DNA of 10,883 nucleotides from Microgenomates group bacterium (GTDB lineage Bacteria > Patescibacteriota > Microgenomatia > UBA1400 > PJMF01): the NCBI GenBank assembly GCA_009776965.1, contig WRMU01000031.1:1-10883 (forward strand), given 5' to 3'. Each line of letters starts with the position of its first letter. Within the stretch, counting starts at the first letter, position 1. The notes below the pieces were generated by a model that was not told the DNA's origin, made no database searches, and saw nothing but the letters and a program-made list of their open reading frames with translations. A program made the translations under genes and the position numbers. Of this stretch, positions 1 through 7,900 are shown in pieces.

Positions 1-1095
1 GGGGGAAGTGAAGGCGATGGTGGGGGCGGTGTTGGTGGGAGAAGGGGTGGGGGTGGGCGAGGGAGTGGGGGTGGGGGTGGAGGGAGTGCAGTTGTTGGTG
101 AGGCCATAAGGATTGTCGTAAGTGCCATTACCATCGTTGTTGGTACAAATAACGGGATTGAGCCAAATGACTGGAAAAACACCTCGGGGATTGAGAGAGT
201 CAACAGCGATAACTCCGCCGGTGGCACTGACAGCCCAAATGTCATTAGCGGTATTGCTGGGATTGCGCAACCAAGGCTGGTTAGGCATCCCCAGAGCACT
301 GCTGCCGACATTTCCGGCGCTACAAGCCGCGCCAAATCGTTTCTGGCAATAGTCAGCTCCGGAACCAGCGCCAGTGGGGGTGGCGGAGGAGAGAGAACTG
401 TTTAAGCCTCCTCCTAGCCATTCATCGACAGATAATAGCCCCACGCGACCATTATAGCGACAGCCACCAGCGATGTTAAAATTGAAAAATACTTCTGACG
501 AAGAATTGGGGTTATAGTTGTTGGCAGAGTTCCAAGAACTATGGCAGTTACCCTTGGCGCCGGCGCTGGTAATCAAAAGAGATTCCCAAGTTGTTTTTTG
601 CTTGACAGCCATGCTCCGAGAAATGCCGCCAATGGTCGAGGGGAGGGAGATATAAAACTTGCTGAGCGTTTTGAGAATGTTATAGTTTAGGGGAGTTGAG
701 TAGTTGTTAGTGCAGGTGGAGCTGTCTGAGCAGTTGAAACTAGTGCCGAGACCGCTTTGGGAACCGGTGGAGGCCTGCCGGCAATCGGAGCTAAACCAAC
801 GACAGTAATTATTCATGAGCATCCAGTAGGTGAAGTTGTCATCGTCGGTGATGATGGCACCATTGTCGCCACGAGGGTAGAGCTTGATGAGGCGATAATC
901 TTCTGAGGGACTGGTGGTGGAGCCGCAATTATCGGTACTACATTGTTGGGTGTCGGAGGTGGGGATTTTAATCACCGTGCCTATAGGGACACCATTTAAG
1001 GAGGTGTTATTGAATTGAGCAGAAACAGAGCCAGTAAAAAACAAAGCAAACAAGGACAGACCAAGTACCGTTACTAGGCTCCGATGATAATTCAT
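1..1095 (-). CDS. Secreted Cys-rich protein with DUF6273-like domain and Pro/Thr linker (C-terminus beyond window)
   Basis: Reading from the ATG at 1095 there are 365 codons without a stop, so the gene continues past position 1. Residues 1-26 form a signal peptide (Arg5, hydrophobic stretch 7-21, predicted cleavage SVSA|Q after Ala26), so the product is exported. The segment from about 150 to 312 resembles DUF6273/lectin-like surface domains: a GRVGLLSVDEWL block at 216-227, then PWLRNP (274-279), IWAVSATGG (286-294) and a closing FPVIWL (307-312). The visible part has 12 cysteines, an even number that would allow six disulfides. Residues 319-328 (NNDGNGTYDN) resemble a Ca-binding loop. A TPTPTPSP linker (about 340-355) leads into NTAPTIAFTSP, typical of the first strand of an Ig-like repeat, which suggests a multidomain surface protein. 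The gene has its own leaderless-type promoter and follows the Lon-like gene by 21 nt. The domain name is by resemblance only; the exact role is unknown. Confidence 0.8.
   Translation of the reverse strand, partial: MNYHRSLVTVLGLSLFALFFTGSVSAQFNNTSLNGVPIGTVIKIPTSDTQQCSTDNCGSTTSPSEDYRLIKLYPRGDNGAIITDDDNFTYWMLMNNYCRWFSSDCRQASTGSQSGLGTSFNCSDSSTCTNNYSTPLNYNILKTLSKFYISLPSTIGGISRSMAVKQKTTWESLLITSAGAKGNCHSSWNSANNYNPNSSSEVFFNFNIAGGCRYNGRVGLLSVDEWLGGGLNSSLSSATPTGAGSGADYCQKRFGAACSAGNVGSSALGMPNQPWLRNPSNTANDIWAVSATGGVIAVDSLNPRGVFPVIWLNPVICTNNDGNGTYDNPYGLTNNCTPSTPTPTPSPTPTPSPTNTAPTIAFTSP
44..84 (+). other. G-rich tract with G-quadruplex potential
   Basis: On the plus strand there are seven runs of three to five G (44-47, 49-53, 55-57, 61-63, 67-71, 73-77 and 82-84) separated by loops of 1 to 4 nt. 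This meets the usual G3+N1-7 quadruplex pattern. It is the reverse complement of the ACC/CCC codons of the Pro/Thr linker of the secreted protein, so it lies on the template strand of that gene. Whether it folds or matters in the cell is unknown; it may be only a by-product of linker codon use. Confidence 0.5.
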
Positions 1096-1101
1096 GAAAT
1101 A

Positions 1102-1131
1102 AGTATAACACAACTATTAATAAGTTGGCAA
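1102..1131 (-). promoter_or_regulatory. Promoter of the secreted DUF6273-like gene, predicted leaderless
   Basis: Minus strand: -35 TTGCCA (1131-1126, one mismatch to TTGACA), an 18-nt spacer ending in TGT (extended -10), and -10 TATACT (1107-1102). The -10 ends 6 nt before the ATG at 1095, so transcription should start at or next to the start codon. There is no Shine-Dalgarno sequence. The -35 lies inside the last codons of the Lon-like gene. Confidence 0.65.
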
Positions 1132-2193
1132 GAAGATTTTCATGTTGTCGGTGGTAACAACAATTTCATTAAAGCCGCGCTCGACAATGATGCGAATGGC
1201 CTTGCGAAAAACATTGTCGAGAGTGCGCTCTAAGGTCCGGATGCCCATATCATGACCCAGAGGGCGGATAATATGAGGCCAGACACTATCAGCGATGACA
1301 AGTTGATTGGGCTGGAGGCCGGTTTGTTGATAGAGACGCGGGAGGAGATAGTTCTTGGCAATGACGAGTTTTTCTTCGTCGGAATAGGAGGGCATAGACA
1401 ACTTTTCCACCCGATCGAGAACGGCAGTGGCGATATCATTAGTATTATTGGCGGTGGCGATAAAGATGGCTTCGCTTAAGTTAACTGGATAGTCGAGATA
1501 GGTATCGACAAAATTATTGTTTTGAGCTGGGTCGAGGAGCTCTACTAAAACTCCCATGATGTCGCGATTGGCTTCAACAGCCACGCGGTCAATTTCGTCG
1601 AGGAGGATGATGGGGTTGCGAACTTTGGCTTCGGCGAGACCCTTAATAACTTTCCCTGGGCTAGCATCGAGCGTCAAGCGATTTTGGCCGCGCAATTCGC
1701 TACTGCTAGCCAGACCGCCAAAAGGAATACGGATGAGGGGGCGGCCCAGAGCTTCAGCAAGAGCATAGGCAAAAGTGGTTTTGCCAGTACCAACCAGACC
1801 AACCAAAAAAATTACCGGAGAACGCAGAGGTAAATCAGGAGCTTGTTTAGCTCGCAAGTTCATTTCGGCGATAAACTCATAAAAGCGATTTTTGATTTCC
1901 TCCATGCCGTAGCTATGGCGATTAAAGACTTCCTGAGCATGAGCGAGGTTGAGATTGTCGGCGGCGCGGCTTTTCCAAGGCACGGCCAAGAGCCAATTGA
2001 TATAGCGAGTGACCATATCGTATTTGGTGTCGTAATTGCCAAAACCAGCAGCAGTTTGGAGGGCAATAATCTCCCGATTGGCCTTATGCTTGAGGTCATC
2101 GGGCAATTGAGACTGGGCGACAGTGATTTTTAGGGCTTCGATCTCACGATTGATGGTCTGGATGGGATCGAAACTCAAGTTAGGATCGGTCAT
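1117..2193 (-). CDS. Lon-type AAA+ ATPase lacking both the N-terminal substrate domain and the protease domain
   Basis: This 358-residue protein matches the middle of Lon proteases. Residues 30-112 correspond to the helical region before the ATPase (LPDDLKHKANREI, then YINWLLAVPW, then SYGMEEIKNRFYEFIA). Walker A is GLVGTGKT (132-139, Lys138) and Walker B IILLDEID (195-202). Sensor 1 is TANN (247-250), the arginine finger is Arg261 in LDRVE, and the sensor-2 motif is GIRTLER (317-323). The chain ends at about the point where the Ser-Lys protease domain begins in Lon (normally near 780 residues in total), so it cannot be a peptidase. The N-terminal LAN domain is also absent. Where Lon has RTYIG in pore loop 1, this protein has RLTLD (172-176), so the substrate-gripping Tyr is replaced by Thr174. 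The ATPase residues are intact, so it is probably an active ATPase of changed function. It is the last gene of a four-gene operon, 3 nt after the upstream stop, with no ribosome binding site. A remodelling or assembly role is inferred. Confidence 0.92.
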   Translation of the reverse strand: MTDPNLSFDPIQTINREIEALKITVAQSQLPDDLKHKANREIIALQTAAGFGNYDTKYDMVTRYINWLLAVPWKSRAADNLNLAHAQEVFNRHSYGMEEIKNRFYEFIAEMNLRAKQAPDLPLRSPVIFLVGLVGTGKTTFAYALAEALGRPLIRIPFGGLASSSELRGQNRLTLDASPGKVIKGLAEAKVRNPIILLDEIDRVAVEANRDIMGVLVELLDPAQNNNFVDTYLDYPVNLSEAIFIATANNTNDIATAVLDRVEKLSMPSYSDEEKLVIAKNYLLPRLYQQTGLQPNQLVIADSVWPHIIRPLGHDMGIRTLERTLDNVFRKAIRIIVERGFNEIVVTTDNMKIFLPTY

Positions 2194-2196
2194 ATG

Positions 2197-3261
2197 TTAG
2201 GAAGTAATATGTTGTTTGGCGTTAAGCAGATCGTTTTTTTGCTGATTGAGTTGAGTGGCATAGTTTTGGGAGGCAGATAAGGTATATTCTAACACCTGAG
2301 CGGCATATTGTTTCTTCTCAATTTCCTTCTTGAGCTTATCGGCGTCGGTGGTGAGGGACATAATTTTGGCGTTGATGGCGGAAAGTTGTGATTCAATTTC
2401 GGCGAGCTGCTGGTCGATCATGGCCACAGGGGAGAGATTGAGATGCTCAGGAGGGAGAGGTTTGGGAGCGGGTTCGGGGGCAGGGGCGGGTTCGGGCTCG
2501 GGTTCGGGTTCAGGAGAGGGGAAAAGTTCGGACTCAGGAGTTGTCTCGGGGGCAGGAGTGGGGGTGGTTTGGTCTAAAAAGGGAGGGAGGGAAACATCGT
2601 CGGTGGCGGGTGGAGTTGACTCGGAAGTGGGATCGGCGGCCTCTGGCGGGAGCTCAGGAGGAGACTCGGGCTGTGACTCCAAGGGAGGGAGTTCGGAAGA
2701 AGGTTCGAGAGTTGTCTCTGGTTCTGGCGCGACTTTCTCGAGAGTGGCATTTAAGTCGGCGAGCGAGGGGAGGGAGGTGGGAGCGGGCTCAGGGACGGGA
2801 TCAGGGGTGGACTCGGGCAATGGTTCGGGAGTGGAATCAGGAGGAGGTTCGGCAACCTCGGGCGGGAGCTCGGGAGAAGAATCGGGCTGTGGCTCGAGGG
2901 GAGGGAGTTCGGAGGAGGTCTCGGAAGCTGGTTGTTCGGGATCTCCTAGAGTGAGTTCCGGAAGATTTTCGGGCTCAGGAAGGGGCTCTGGGGGGACTTC
3001 CTCGGAGACAGGGTCGGCGGCAGAAAGAGATTCTGCAGCAGGATCGCCCTCAGGTGCTTTGTCGGTGAACATCTTATTTAGCTCGTCGAGAGAGGGGAGG
3101 GAGGTGGCGACAGGAACATCGGAGGGAGCTATCGAGGGATCGGCGGCAGGAGGAGCAGTGGATACGTCGTCGATGGTAGTAGTAATTTGGGCAGTTTCTG
3201 GAGCGGCATCTTCATCACCAAAAACTGTGGGAAGTGGTGGCAGATTAGTCTGATTTGACAT
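2197..3261 (-). CDS. Pro/Glu-rich disordered protein with C-terminal coiled coil (operon gene 3)
   Basis: No known family is recognised. Residues 1-275 of 354 are low-complexity sequence rich in Pro, Glu, Ser and Thr and strongly acidic, so disorder is expected. The last 75 residues (about 278-352, from VAMIDQQLAEIESQL onward) show heptad-like hydrophobic spacing typical of a coiled coil. Two short hydrophobic islands repeat: SLPSLDELN (54-62) and SLPSLADLN (163-171), each followed by a KAPE or KVAPE segment. A second repeated block, SSELPPLE with PELPPE (about 117-135 and 188-207), shows that part of the gene arose by duplication. There is no signal peptide or membrane segment, so the protein is probably cytoplasmic. 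It starts 2 nt after the coiled-coil gene's stop and ends 3 nt before the Lon-like gene, which implies coupled translation. The layout fits a scaffold or adaptor: a coiled-coil anchor plus a long flexible arm carrying docking motifs. That role is inferred. Confidence 0.85.
   Translation of the reverse strand: MSNQTNLPPLPTVFGDEDAAPETAQITTTIDDVSTAPPAADPSIAPSDVPVATSLPSLDELNKMFTDKAPEGDPAAESLSAADPVSEEVPPEPLPEPENLPELTLGDPEQPASETSSELPPLEPQPDSSPELPPEVAEPPPDSTPEPLPESTPDPVPEPAPTSLPSLADLNATLEKVAPEPETTLEPSSELPPLESQPESPPELPPEAADPTSESTPPATDDVSLPPFLDQTTPTPAPETTPESELFPSPEPEPEPEPAPAPEPAPKPLPPEHLNLSPVAMIDQQLAEIESQLSAINAKIMSLTTDADKLKKEIEKKQYAAQVLEYTLSASQNYATQLNQQKNDLLNAKQHITS
2642..2703. repeat. Intragenic direct repeat, copy 1 (with 2858-2919)
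   Basis: About 62 nt encoding the SSELPPLE/PELPPE block. It matches 2858-2919 at roughly 85% by eye. The two copies lie in the same reading frame (216 nt, or 72 codons, apart) within the Pro/Glu-rich gene, so they mark an old in-frame duplication rather than a mobile element. Confidence 0.65.
2858..2919. repeat. Intragenic direct repeat, copy 2 (with 2642-2703)
   Basis: Partner of the 2642-2703 repeat in the same orientation. It encodes the equivalent block nearer the protein N-terminus, with most differences at third codon positions or in Pro/Ser/Asp exchanges. Confidence 0.65.
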
Positions 3262-3263
3262 AA

Positions 3264-3791
3264 CTAAACAGCCAGACTAGCTGGGGCAGGTCTAGCAGAA
3301 TTATTTTTAATATTAGTAACAAAATCGACAATGGAAGTGAGGCGCTTTTCCACATAGTTAGTACGCACTTCGATGAGCTGGCGCCAAAAATCGGCAAGGG
3401 CGGCGGCGAGAAGCTGCGAGCCAGCGTCTTTTTGGTGCTTCTTGAGGAGGTTGTCGATGAGGGAGCGCTGGCGGGCATCTAGATCTTCGAGCTCTCCGCG
3501 GTGATTATCGAGTTGTCTCTCGAGTAGTTCAACTTGTTTTTTGAGGTTGGCGAGGGCGGAAAGTTGCTCGTCGGTGAAAAGCATTTCGGCGTCTTTCTGG
3601 GCGGCGAGGAGCACTTGGCTTTGCCAGTACTGCATGAGGCGTTCAATCTGATTAACTGCCTTAATCCCATCAACGCTGAGTTGGTAAACGGTGGCAGTTT
3701 GGTCGAGAAGATCCTTCAAGAAAAACTCTTTTTGGAGAATATTGAGTTGCATTAAGAGTTTCTGGTAGGATGCGGACAGATCTGGCGACAT
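3264..3791 (-). CDS. Small helical coiled-coil protein (operon gene 2)
   Basis: This 175-residue protein is of unknown family. It is almost wholly alpha-helical by composition. It has no Cys, signal peptide or membrane segment, and ends in a short Pro/Ala tail (RPAPASLAV). A helix at 6-62 contains many hydrophobic residues (LLMQLNILQKEFFLKDLL). Residues about 75-120 (DEQLSALANLKKQVELLERQL and on) have clear heptad spacing for a coiled coil. A third helix (about 125-162, including DFWRQLIEVRTNYVEKRL) completes what could be a three-helix or hairpin structure. The gene starts 1 nt after the stop of the first operon gene and ends 2 nt before the next start, with no ribosome binding site, so translation is probably by termination and reinitiation. 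It is likely a structural partner of the Pro/Glu-rich proteins and the AAA+ ATPase; this is inferred from context alone. Confidence 0.85.
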   Translation of the reverse strand: MSPDLSASYQKLLMQLNILQKEFFLKDLLDQTATVYQLSVDGIKAVNQIERLMQYWQSQVLLAAQKDAEMLFTDEQLSALANLKKQVELLERQLDNHRGELEDLDARQRSLIDNLLKKHQKDAGSQLLAAALADFWRQLIEVRTNYVEKRLTSIVDFVTNIKNNSARPAPASLAV

Positions 3792-3792
3792 A

Positions 3793-4950
3793 TTAGGCAG
3801 CTATTTGTCCTGCCAGAGATGTGGTTTCGGCAGGGTTGTTAATAATATTTTCTCTGACGGTAGGATTGGCGTAAATATCCGGAAGGGTGGAGATGGTTTG
3901 GGCTTCTTGCTGATTGGTCTTAATCAGCTCGAGAGATCTTTCCTTGATGTCGTCCATGTTTAATTCTTGGCGACTGAGCTTTAGCTCAGCCATGATGGTA
4001 GCGGGGTCGATGTCTGGCTCGAGAGAAGGCAAATCGACTTCGGCAGCTTCGGCAGGAGCGGTGGCCAATTCTTCTGGCTCGGGACTTTCTGGGGTAAAAT
4101 TGAGATCTTCGATATCAAAAGTGATGGGAGGTAGCTCTGGTTCTGGTGTTACTTCGGGAGCAGGTTCAACAGCGAGGATTTCTGGGATGGACTCGGGCGC
4201 AGGAGGAGCTGGCTCGAGAGTGGCTGGCGGTGCTTCAGGCGCAGGGGCGGGTTCTGAGGCTGGTTCAGGTTCGGGGGAAGGAGGTGGCTCTGCCGGCACT
4301 TCGGGAATAGCTACGGAAGGGGCGGAGGGGGCCACTTCGGGAATTGCTTCGGGAGTGGTCTCTGGGGTGGCCTCGAGGGTTTCGGGGGCGGCTTCAGGGA
4401 GGGCGGCCTCAGCGATAGCCTCAAGCTCAGGAGGAGGTTCGGGAGTGGCGGGAGGTGCTTCAGGCGCAGAGGCGGGTTCTGAGGCTGGAGGAGTAGCGAG
4501 TTCGGGATAGGCAGTGTCGATTTGCTGGAGGGCAATGGCCATCTCGCCTTTTTGAGCTTCGGTGATAATTTGAGGGAGAAGATCTTTAATTTCTTTGATG
4601 GTTTCGACTATAGTGGTGGTGGGAGGGGGACTGCTGACATCAGGACTGACATTAGATCGCAGTCCTAGGCCGGCTAAAGTCATAATGACGGGATTGCTTC
4701 CATCTAATGCTATGCCATGGTCTATAAGAGCATTGAGTCTTTGTTGCTTTGCTTCGAGTTCGGGGTCGGGAGGAGTAGCTTCTGGCTCTGGCGCGAGAGC
4801 GGGAGCTTCGGAGACGATGGATTCAGGGAGCTCGGCGCTGACGGGAGTGGTTTCGACAGCGACTTCGACAACAACCTCGGGAGGAGTCTGAGCGATAGCA
4901 GCCTCTTGGACGGCGACTTCAGGGGGGATGGAATGACCTTCGGGATTCAT
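3793..4950 (-). CDS. Pro/Glu/Ala-rich disordered protein (operon gene 1)
   Basis: This 385-residue protein is of no recognised family. It alternates disordered Pro/Glu/Ala sequence with short segments that look folded: a helix at 64-82, LLPQIITEAQKGEMAIALQQI within a helical stretch at about 112-150, and a helical C-terminal part (about 315-350, MAELKLSRQELNMDDIKERSLELI). Hydrophobic islands ITFDIEDLNF (276-285) and DLPSLEPD (306-313) in the acidic background resemble the LPSL and LN motifs of the other Pro/Glu-rich protein in the operon. The repeats ASEPASAPEAPPAT (156-169) and ASEPAPAPEAPPAT (231-244) mark an internal duplication. Several PPP tracts imply a need for elongation factor P. There is no export signal. 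It is the first gene of the operon and has its own promoter with the -10 only 6 nt from the ATG. A scaffold or adaptor role for the AAA+ ATPase is inferred, with no homology to support it. Confidence 0.85.
   Translation of the reverse strand: MNPEGHSIPPEVAVQEAAIAQTPPEVVVEVAVETTPVSAELPESIVSEAPALAPEPEATPPDPELEAKQQRLNALIDHGIALDGSNPVIMTLAGLGLRSNVSPDVSSPPPTTTIVETIKEIKDLLPQIITEAQKGEMAIALQQIDTAYPELATPPASEPASAPEAPPATPEPPPELEAIAEAALPEAAPETLEATPETTPEAIPEVAPSAPSVAIPEVPAEPPPSPEPEPASEPAPAPEAPPATLEPAPPAPESIPEILAVEPAPEVTPEPELPPITFDIEDLNFTPESPEPEELATAPAEAAEVDLPSLEPDIDPATIMAELKLSRQELNMDDIKERSLELIKTNQQEAQTISTLPDIYANPTVRENIINNPAETTSLAGQIAA
4229..4263. repeat. 35-bp direct repeat, copy 1 (with 4454-4488)
   Basis: These 35 bp are identical to 4454-4488 except for one base (g at 4244 against a at 4469). 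The copies are 225 bp apart, a multiple of three, and encode the ASEP-APEAPPA segment twice in the first operon gene. Near identity suggests a recent duplication or gene conversion, and a site where deletion by recombination would keep the frame. Confidence 0.85.
4454..4488. repeat. 35-bp direct repeat, copy 2 (with 4229-4263)
   Basis: Second copy of the 35-bp repeat, in the same orientation and reading frame, with one mismatch. Confidence 0.85.
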
Positions 4951-4956
4951 AATAAC

Positions 4957-4986
4957 AGTTTAGCATGAAATTGGGGGGAAATGCAA
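4957..4986 (-). promoter_or_regulatory. Promoter of the four-gene AAA+ operon, predicted leaderless
   Basis: Minus strand: -10 TAAACT (4962-4957) preceded by TGC (extended -10), with TTGCAT (4986-4981) 18 nt upstream as a weak -35 (TTG conserved). The -10 ends 6 nt before the ATG at 4950, the same spacing as at 1095 and 8032. No Shine-Dalgarno sequence lies before the start. It sits in the 40-nt gap after the helicase stop codon, where no hairpin terminator is visible, so read-through from the helicase gene is also possible. Confidence 0.55.
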
Positions 4987-4990
4987 GGGC

Positions 4991-7900
4991 TTAAAACTGT
5001 AGTTCTGTTAACCAATCCAGATTTCTAATCTCAGCCATCACTTCCCTAATCAAATCTTTCAAATCCTCAAGGTCGGAGTCGGTGAAGGTAATTTCATGGC
5101 GAGAGAAGGTTTTGCGGTCTTTTTTTTCGACAAAGTCGATGATGCCGAGGCGAGCGTCATAGGGAAAAGAGGAGTCGAGGGAGGTGAGGAGTTTATAAAA
5201 AAGAAGCTGGCGCTGGGCAGGGCTTTTGATGCTATCGGGAAGGGCGAGCTCGCGCGCAGAGAGGTCGCTTTGGGAAGTGGCGGTGGCACAAAATAATTCA
5301 TTGCGAGATTTGGGGTGGCCGGTTTTATAATCAATGACCGAAACTGTATTGGCGGCTGCGTCGAGAAGGTCAATGCGGTCAATCCGTCCATAAAGAATAA
5401 TATCCTCGTCGAGAATGACGCGGCGTTGACGGCCAAAAGTTTCTTCGAGAGAAACAATAGCGGGTAAGTCGGAGTCAGATAAATAAGTATCTATATAATC
5501 TGTCCAGAGAGTTTGGCCATCTTTAAGGCGGAGTTTTTTGTCGAAGGAGGTGAGAAGTTGGTTGTCTAGGGCGTGAGTAAAATGCTCATGGATTTTTGCT
5601 GGAGGGGGGAAGGCTGGAGAGGTGGGGCGGCGGGAAAGGAGAAAAGGAGTATAAATAAAATTGAGAGTGCTATGGACAGCATTGCCGAAAGCAAGGGCAG
5701 AGGTGGTGATTTCCTCGGGGACGCGAAGAATATGGCGATAAACAAATCTTTGGCGGTCGCGCAGATAGTCATTGAGAGCGGTGGCGGAAAGGCGAAAATC
5801 GGAGATTAAAGAAGAAAAGAAATCGCGCTGCTGCTTAGAAGTGAAAATGGGCTCTGGGGGGGGCGAGAGGACTTTAAGGAGATAGTCTTGATAAAGATCG
5901 GGAGTGATGATGTCGGCGGGAGGGCGATGAAGGGAATCGGGCTGACTAACTTCTAGGTCGGCGATAAACTCGCTGAGGTTCTTATCCTTGAGCTGATGGT
6001 TTTGCTGATATTGGGAGGCATAGCTTAAAAAGACTTGGGTTTTGGCGCGCGAGATAGCGACATAAAGCAGGCGGCGCTCGTCATCTTCTTGCTCTGCAGC
6101 AGAAGGTTGAGTGTGGACGAGAATGCCGGCGGGATAATGCCAGCTGGAGCGTTTTTTGCCCCCGCCCCACTTGCCGTCAATGAGCTCAGGGAGAAAAACA
6201 TAGCTCCATTCGCGACCCTTGGCAGAATGGACAGTACAGAGCTTGAGGCTCTGGGAGCGAGAGGCAGGAGCAGTAACTTTGAGGGGAAGGTGGTAGCGAC
6301 TCATAATAGCCATGTCTTTGCAGAAGTCGGAGAGAGAGAAGTCTGGGGCAGTGGTATTGAGCGAGCGGACTTGATCAAAAAGGGTGCGCAGGGCGGCAAG
6401 GAGAAAAAGACGCTCCTGATGGGCAATGAGATGGTCGAGAAAGCCGATGCTATGGAGACATTTTTCGAGCCAAGAGAGGAAAAGTTGGTTATGTTCTTGG
6501 GATTTGAGGTCGAGGAGTTGCTGATAAAAATCTTGAAGGAAAGTGGGGACGAGAGAGTCCTTATCCTCGAGAAGCTGCCAGATGTTGAGGCGTTTCTCGC
6601 TGCAAGTGCGCGATAAAGTGATGAGTTCAAGGCGAGAGAAATTAAGCCAGTCATACCAAACCACCTGCCAGAAAACCGCGTCACTCCCCTCCTCTCCCAA
6701 GACGTTAATGAGGCGCAAAAAATTGAGGAGCTGGAGAATGAGCGGTAAGAGAAAAATGTCCACTCCACCCTCGAGTTCATAGGGGATGTTAAGGCGGTCG
6801 AGGGCGGTCATAAAACGATGAGCGTCGGCATTGTGTTTATAAAGAATGGCGATTTCTTCTAGAGGAACTTTTTTGACAAGAAGTTTCTTGATTTCCTCCA
6901 TGATGAAGATGGTTTCATGGTCGTCGCTTGGACCTTCAAAGAGAGTGAGCTGAGAGCCGGAGCGAGGAGGAGCGGCAGACAGAGGAGAATCTTGAGAGGA
7001 GTTCCGTTCGCCGGAGATGACCGCTTGGGCGGCATTATAGATATGTTGGGAGCAGCGGTAGCCATCGGTGAGGGTGATGACGGCAGCAGCAGGATAAGTG
7101 GCATAAAATTGATGGATATTTTCCAAAGAAGCGCCTTGGAAGCGATAGATGGATTGATGAGGGTCACCAACCACAAAAAGATTGGCTTGCTCCCCCCAAT
7201 GACTAGCGAGCAGAGAAACAACTTTATTCTGGGCAGAGTTAGTGTCTTGATATTCGTCAACTAAAAAATATTGGTATTGTTCTTGATATTTCGCGAGAAG
7301 GTCGGGATACTGCTCAAAAGCCGCGAGAACAAACATAATCATATCGTCAAAATCATAGCGACTAAAACGGCGCAAGAGGGCATTATAGACGGAGTAGATA
7401 GTGACTAAGTCGCGATTTTTGGCAAGATAGGTGCGCTGTTGGTTAATCTTGCCCTTGGCTTTGAGCTGGCCAGAGGCAATGGCGGACTCTAAGTCTTGCT
7501 CCTCGCGGTCAATGAGCTCGCTAAAACTCTCGGGGGTAAGTCCTTCTTTTTTAAGCTGGGAAATGACTTCGAGGGAGGGCTTAATATAATAGAAGGGGTT
7601 GCCGGACTTTTGGATAGCGGGCAGAGAGGTATTGGTGAAGATTTGTTGGAGAAATTGATGCTGTTCGAGAGGAGTGAGGGGAGCGGAATCGAGCGAGAGG
7701 GGAAAATATTCGCCGTTTTCGGCAATAACGCCAGAACAGAAACTATGGAAAGTGCCGATATTAACATAATAGCCGTCTTTGCCAATCATCTTGATGAGGC
7801 GCGAGCGCATGGTTTTGGCGGCGGCGTCGGTGTAGGTGAGGGCAAGAATATTCTCTGGGCGAATGTCGAGGCCACTTAAGAGAATATGGGCGATACGGAG

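Noticed and set aside
122..352. Plus-strand frame of 76 codons inside the surface-protein gene
   Set aside because: It overlaps the well-supported minus-strand coding sequence, which has a signal peptide and domain motifs. The product is featureless.
2330..3253. Long plus-strand open frame of 307 codons (Gly/Ser-rich) opposite the second Pro/Glu-rich gene, and similar frames at 2541-2954 and 3914-4510
   Set aside because: They are mirror images of Pro, Glu and Ser codons in the minus-strand genes. The products are low-complexity Gly/Ser or Arg/Glu sequence with no domain, and they have no promoter or conserved start. The minus frames have tight operon spacing and coiled-coil segments.
6035..6616. 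Plus-strand frame of 193 codons inside the helicase gene
   Set aside because: It lies wholly within helicase sequence that includes conserved motifs V and VI on the minus strand. Its own product has no recognisable domain.
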